Below are positions 14,307 to 17,149 of a stretch of 17,149 bases of DNA, piece by piece; position 1 is the stretch's first letter; every line of letters begins with the position of its first letter. A model generated the notes under the pieces. That model saw only the letters and a program-made list of their open reading frames with translations, did not search any database and was not told the DNA's origin. The DNA is from JACZSB01 sp965372015 (GTDB lineage: Bacteria; Fidelibacterota; Marinisomatia; SCGC-AAA003-L08; TS1B11), in the NCBI GenBank assembly GCA_965372015.1, contig CBDVAP010000052.1, positions 1 through 17,149 of the forward strand, read 5' to 3'. Both the position numbers and the translations under genes were made by a program.

Positions 14307-15233
14307 ATGAACAGCCGAACGATACTGCTGCCGCTGGCAGCTCTGATTACAGCTACCTGCTCGCCTGGTGAACAGCAGACCGAGCTGCTCGATTCGCAGC
14401 TGCAGGGCGCCCTTGAGCAGCTAATAGAGCCCTTCGAAGGCGAGGTGAGCATCTATGTCCGGCAGCTTGGTACCCGCCGGTACGCGGCGATCGGTGCTGA
14501 TGAACTGTCTCCCACCGCCAGCATGATCAAGGTACCGATCCTGGCCGCCCTGTTCGATAAAATAGCCGCTGGCAATCTCGATTATCACTCCAAGCTGGAA
14601 TACCACGACTCACTGTTTTATGCCGGAGAAGATATCCTGGGCTCTTTCAAGTCCGGAGAGAAAATCAGTTTGAGCAAAGTTGTCATGCTGATGCTCACAA
14701 CCAGTGACAACACGGCCGCCTTGTGGTGTCAATCCCTGGCCGGCACCGGGGTGGCAATCAACGAATGGCTGGACAGTAACGGCTTCTCTCAGACAAGGGT
14801 AAACTCACGTACACCGGGGCGGCAGGCGGATTGGGAAAAATATGGCTGGGGGCAGACCACCCCCCGCGAGATGGCGAACCTGCTGGTGATGATCCATGAA
14901 GGTCGAGCCGTCAATTCCGCCGCCAGCGATGAGATGTACCGGACACTGGCCCGCACCTATTGGGATGGTGAGGCGCTGTCCCAGATTCCGCCGTACGTCC
15001 AGGCGGCCTCCAAGCAGGGCGCGGTGAACCGGTCCCGTTCGGAAGTGGTGTTGGTCAATGCCCCCTCCGGCGACTACGTGTTCTGCTTAATCACCAGAAA
15101 TCAGGATGATACCAGCTGGGGATTCGACAATGCGGGATTTGTCCTGCTACGCGCTGTTTCCAGATTGCTTTGGATCCACTTCGAACCTGAAAGCCGATGG
15201 CAGCCGGACTCAGGCTGGGTGGAATGGCACTAA
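14307..15233 (+). CDS. exported serine beta-lactamase-like hydrolase (class A / PF13354-like)
   Basis: The product is 308 residues, near class A beta-lactamase size. A hydrophobic leader ends at ITATC18SPG, a weak lipobox, so it may be a lipoprotein or a cleaved periplasmic enzyme. The serine-hydrolase core is clear: SMIK (S72 to K75) and SDN (133-135). The third box, usually KTG, reads KQG (236-238). The omega region RQADWEKYGWGQTTPREMANLL aligns with the end of the class A omega loop (the DTTTPxxMAxxL part) but has no ordinary ExxLN, so deacylation as in true class A enzymes is doubtful. It could be a divergent beta-lactamase, a peptidase or another serine hydrolase. The start is supported by AGGGA 8 nt upstream. 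It is transcribed alone and converges on the sugar dehydrogenase gene. Confidence 0.82.
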   Translation: MNSRTILLPLAALITATCSPGEQQTELLDSQLQGALEQLIEPFEGEVSIYVRQLGTRRYAAIGADELSPTASMIKVPILAALFDKIAAGNLDYHSKLEYHDSLFYAGEDILGSFKSGEKISLSKVVMLMLTTSDNTAALWCQSLAGTGVAINEWLDSNGFSQTRVNSRTPGRQADWEKYGWGQTTPREMANLLVMIHEGRAVNSAASDEMYRTLARTYWDGEALSQIPPYVQAASKQGAVNRSRSEVVLVNAPSGDYVFCLITRNQDDTSWGFDNAGFVLLRAVSRLLWIHFEPESRWQPDSGWVEWH

Positions 15234-15278
15234 TTGCTGTTGGTTTTTAGACCCCTCTGGACTTCATGGGCTAAGAAA

Positions 15279-15369
15279 TAAGAGAGACATTCTGCCTTTC
15301 CAAGGCTAATATCCCGCCTCACCCCGAACCATTAAATCTTTGACTAGCGACAGCGCCCTACCTCAGCAG
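15279..15369 (-). repeat. direct repeat copy A: 3' end and downstream region of the sugar dehydrogenase gene
   Basis: It spans the last codons (LLR-stop) and about 80 nt of 3' flank of the sugar dehydrogenase gene. It aligns with 16841-16932 with a single 1-nt indel and roughly three-quarters identity by hand. The best shared blocks are ACATTCTGC, TTTCCAAGG and AATCTTTGACT. Copy A also forms a small GCCTT-TCC-AAGGC hairpin that copy B has lost. Confidence 0.75.
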
Positions 15370-16800
15370 AACCATCTTGATGGACTTGGTGTACTCAGGC
15401 GTCACCAGGCGGGCGATGTAGATGCCGGAGGGGACATTTCGGCCGGAATGATCCTTGCCGGCCCATTGAACTTGATGATACCCCGGTTCCCTGTAGTCAT
15501 CCACTAACTTTGTTATCTCCTGGCCCAGGATGTCGTGGATGGACAATGTAACCTCTGTGGCTCGTGGTATCTCATACCGGATCATAGACACCGGGTTGAA
15601 CGGATTGGGCGTGTTCTGGTGCAGAGCAAAGCCGGCGGGAATGGATTGTCCCTCGGTCCCGATCACAGGATCGGTTAAGGTATAGATACGTCCATCGAAC
15701 GAGCAAATATACAGCTCACCCGCTTCGTCGACACCGAAGGATGAGACCGAACGCGCCCCCATCTGAAACAGCTCCGTGTTCATTGGCGGACCGCCGCCGT
15801 CATAATCCAGCATCCATCCCGTGCCTGAACCCCAATCGGCGTAGATGTATTTACCTTGCAGCTCCGCGATCTTAGCCCCGTGGTATACGAATCCCCCGGT
15901 GATGGAGAAGCCCTTGGAATGGTCATACTCCCAGATGGGGCGGGACAGGCCGGTGGTGTCGCAATTGCTGGCCGGGAGGTAGCAATGCCATCCCTCCATG
16001 ATATTCCAGCCGTAATTGCCTCCCGAGGTCACCATGTCGATCTCCTCGTAGGCATTCTGACCGACATCGGCCAACCATAACTCCCCTGTTACGCTGTCAA
16101 AACTGAATCGCCAGGGATTGCGCAAGCCGTAGGCGTAAATCTCTTCCCGGACTCCATCCTGATTTCCCACAAAGGGATTGTCAGCCGGGATTCCGTAGGG
16201 AATGCCCTCCATGGGATGGTCCACATCGATGCGCAGCAGGGCCCCTAACAGGGTATGGCGGTTTTGCCCGTGACCCTCCGGATCGCCGCCATTCCCGCCA
16301 TCGCCCATGCCGATATACAGGTAACCGTCCGGCCCGAACACCAGCTGCCCCCCGTTGTGGTTGGCATAAGGCTGTTCGATCTCCAGGATGACGAACTCAC
16401 TGCTGACGTCGGCGGAATCCGGATCATCCCCGCTGACCGTGAAACGGGAGACCACCGTGCGTGGCGGCCCGGATGCCGTGTAGTTCACGTAAAAGTACCC
16501 GCTGTCCGCGTAATTGGGATGGAAGGCCAGACCCAGGAGCCCTCGCTCCCCACCATAAACTATTCGCTCCCCCATATCCAGGAAGACCTGCTTGGCCGCC
16601 ACATTCGGATCGTTGTCGAAGCCGTATATCCTGCCCTCCTGTTCGATGACAAAGAGCCGGTTCGATCCGTCCGGGGGATGCTGCAAATCAACTGGCCACT
16701 TAAAGGTGAGGTTTGGAAACGCGACTTCGATCCGGAATTGAGCCAGACCGGCGTTCGTGGCCAGTACGAACAGAATGCTCAGTAATGGCAAGCGATTCAT
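15358..16800 (-). CDS. secreted PQQ-type sugar dehydrogenase (GSDH family) with T9SS C-terminal sorting domain
   Basis: From the ATG at 16800 the product is 480 residues; TTG at 16812 would add four. A signal peptide (MNRLPLLSILFVLATNAGLAQ) is followed by a six-bladed propeller of the glucose/sorbosone dehydrogenase type. NHNGGQLVFGPDGYLYIGMGD begins at 147, with H148 at the place of the catalytic His of soluble PQQ glucose dehydrogenase; GLRNPWRFSFD (225-235), GELWLADVGQNAYEEID and GFVYHGAKIAELQGKYIYADW follow. PQQ use is inferred. The last 85 residues (HQNTPNPFNPVSMIRYEIP through GIYIARL to KMVLLR) form a FlgD-Ig-like/type A sorting domain, so the protein is probably exported through T9SS and attached to the surface or released. 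No T9SS component is in the window. It is flanked by repeat copies A and B. Confidence 0.93.
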   Translation of the reverse strand: MNRLPLLSILFVLATNAGLAQFRIEVAFPNLTFKWPVDLQHPPDGSNRLFVIEQEGRIYGFDNDPNVAAKQVFLDMGERIVYGGERGLLGLAFHPNYADSGYFYVNYTASGPPRTVVSRFTVSGDDPDSADVSSEFVILEIEQPYANHNGGQLVFGPDGYLYIGMGDGGNGGDPEGHGQNRHTLLGALLRIDVDHPMEGIPYGIPADNPFVGNQDGVREEIYAYGLRNPWRFSFDSVTGELWLADVGQNAYEEIDMVTSGGNYGWNIMEGWHCYLPASNCDTTGLSRPIWEYDHSKGFSITGGFVYHGAKIAELQGKYIYADWGSGTGWMLDYDGGGPPMNTELFQMGARSVSSFGVDEAGELYICSFDGRIYTLTDPVIGTEGQSIPAGFALHQNTPNPFNPVSMIRYEIPRATEVTLSIHDILGQEITKLVDDYREPGYHQVQWAGKDHSGRNVPSGIYIARLVTPEYTKSIKMVLLR

Positions 16801-16840
16801 GTATGTCGTCAAGGTAATGTAGTCCTGTTATGCTTAAAAC

Positions 16841-16932
16841 TAAGAGGGACATTCTGCATTTCCAAGGTTTTGTTCATGCCACACCTTGAACCATCGAATC
16901 TTTGACTGGAGACGGCACGTTTACTTCAGCAA
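16841..16932 (-). repeat. direct repeat copy B upstream of the sugar dehydrogenase gene
   Basis: It is homologous to 15279-15369 and in the same orientation. It begins about 40 nt upstream of the sugar dehydrogenase start and ends in a stop codon preceded by LLLLK codons, so it is the 3' end of a former gene rather than a promoter element. Confidence 0.7.
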
Positions 16933-16950
16933 CAGCAGATTGACTCTACG
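16921..16950 (-). pseudogene. remnant tail of a lost T9SS cargo gene
   Basis: On the minus strand the nine codons RRVNLLLLK and a TAA stop occupy 16921-16950, and an in-frame TAG lies directly upstream. The stop aligns with the stop of the sugar dehydrogenase gene in the flanking repeat, and LLLLK matches the basic-hydrophobic end of sorting domains (compare MVLLR). The rest of the gene is missing. Confidence 0.5.
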
Positions 16951-17009
16951 CTAGAAATAAGGTTGAAAATGAGGTATGTCATTATTAGGATATAGTGACC
17001 GACCCCTTG

Positions 17010-17015
17010 TATATT
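17010..17015 (+). promoter_or_regulatory. putative -10 element for the gene at 17043
   Basis: TATATT, extended to TATATTTG, fits both a sigma-70 -10 box and the TAnnTTTG form known in Bacteroidota. A -35 partner is not obvious. Predicted leader about 25 nt. Confidence 0.35.
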
Positions 17016-17028
17016 TGCCGACCAATCC

Positions 17029-17034
17029 AGGAGG
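17029..17034 (+). promoter_or_regulatory. strong Shine-Dalgarno AGGAGG
   Basis: A perfect AGGAGG lies 8 nt before the ATG at 17043. It is the strongest ribosome binding site in the window and fixes the start of the last gene. Confidence 0.8.
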
Positions 17035-17042
17035 CATCTTTA

Positions 17043-17149
17043 ATGAAAGAAAAAAGAACCGGTACCTTGAGACGCATAGCACAGCGAGTGCGTACCACCT
17101 TCGACCGCCGGGCTGAAGAACAGCAGATCGAGCAGGAACGCCGCGCAGC
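17043..17149 (+). CDS. unidentified protein, N-terminus only (partial)
   Basis: Thirty-five codons are visible before the window ends. The peptide is strongly charged and helical (MKEKRTGTLRRIAQRV, then DRRAEEQQIEQERRA), with no signal peptide. The start is certain from the strong ribosome binding site and a nearby -10 box. I cannot name the family from this short stretch; a coiled-coil beginning is likely. Confidence 0.65.
   Translation, partial: MKEKRTGTLRRIAQRVRTTFDRRAEEQQIEQERRA

Noticed and set aside
15279..16932. Terminal repeats of an insertion sequence around the sugar dehydrogenase
   Set aside because: The copies are direct rather than inverted, include aligned stop codons, and no transposase lies between them.
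1..17149. CRISPR array, riboswitch, prophage or toxin-antitoxin module
   Set aside because: No regularly spaced repeats, no recognisable riboswitch core in the leaders, no phage structural or integrase genes and no small paired genes were found on reading both strands.

Overview
This window looks like a chromosomal segment from a G+C-rich bacterium. The only strong lineage clue is the protein at 15358-16800, which ends in a FlgD-Ig-like / type IX secretion (T9SS) sorting domain (NPFNP near the domain start, then a terminal basic-hydrophobic KMVLLR). Such tails are common in Bacteroidota and in related FCB lineages such as Marinimicrobia, Calditrichota, KSB1 and Ignavibacteria. The high G+C, a TolB/FlgO-like lipoprotein-type gene and frequent GTG/TTG starts suggest one of the less-studied FCB phyla. 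This placement is an inference. No rRNA, transposase, integrase or CRISPR array was seen.

Layout. (1) 1-6163, plus strand, tightly packed: the 3' end of trkA, trkH, an enoyl-CoA hydratase/isomerase, an aldehyde dehydrogenase, methylmalonyl-CoA epimerase and uvrC. Gaps are 10-20 nt, and uvrC starts inside the epimerase gene, so this could be one transcription unit of K+ uptake, acyl-CoA/aldehyde metabolism and DNA repair. (2) 6267-7559, plus, with its own good promoter: a membrane-anchored protein with the nitroreductase-like Acg pattern. Its stop overlaps the stop of the converging operon. (3) 7556-11650, minus: an operon read as Na+/alanine symporter, inositol-monophosphatase family enzyme, BtrH-like/DUF4872 protein and 4HBT thioesterase. 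(4) 11815-13688, plus: a small DUF3566-like membrane protein and a secreted TolB-like-domain protein. (5) 13756-14306: tRNA-Gln(CTG), tRNA-Glu(CTC), an intrinsic terminator, a pair of REP-like hairpins and a broken 5' half of a tRNA-Arg(ACG). (6) 14307-15233, plus: a serine beta-lactamase-like exported protein. (7) 15358-16800, minus: a PQQ-type sugar dehydrogenase with a T9SS tail, bracketed by two diverged copies of the same tail/3'-UTR sequence. The outer copy is the remnant of a lost T9SS cargo gene. (8) 17043-17149: the start of an unidentified gene.

The most unusual items are the duplicated 3'-UTR/T9SS tail around the sugar dehydrogenase, the BtrH-like protein with Ser where family members usually have the Cys nucleophile, inside a four-gene operon with no obvious natural-product cluster, the membrane-anchored Acg-like protein, and the tRNA-adjacent patch of REP hairpins plus a tRNA fragment. 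All family assignments were made by reading the translated sequences, without database searches.
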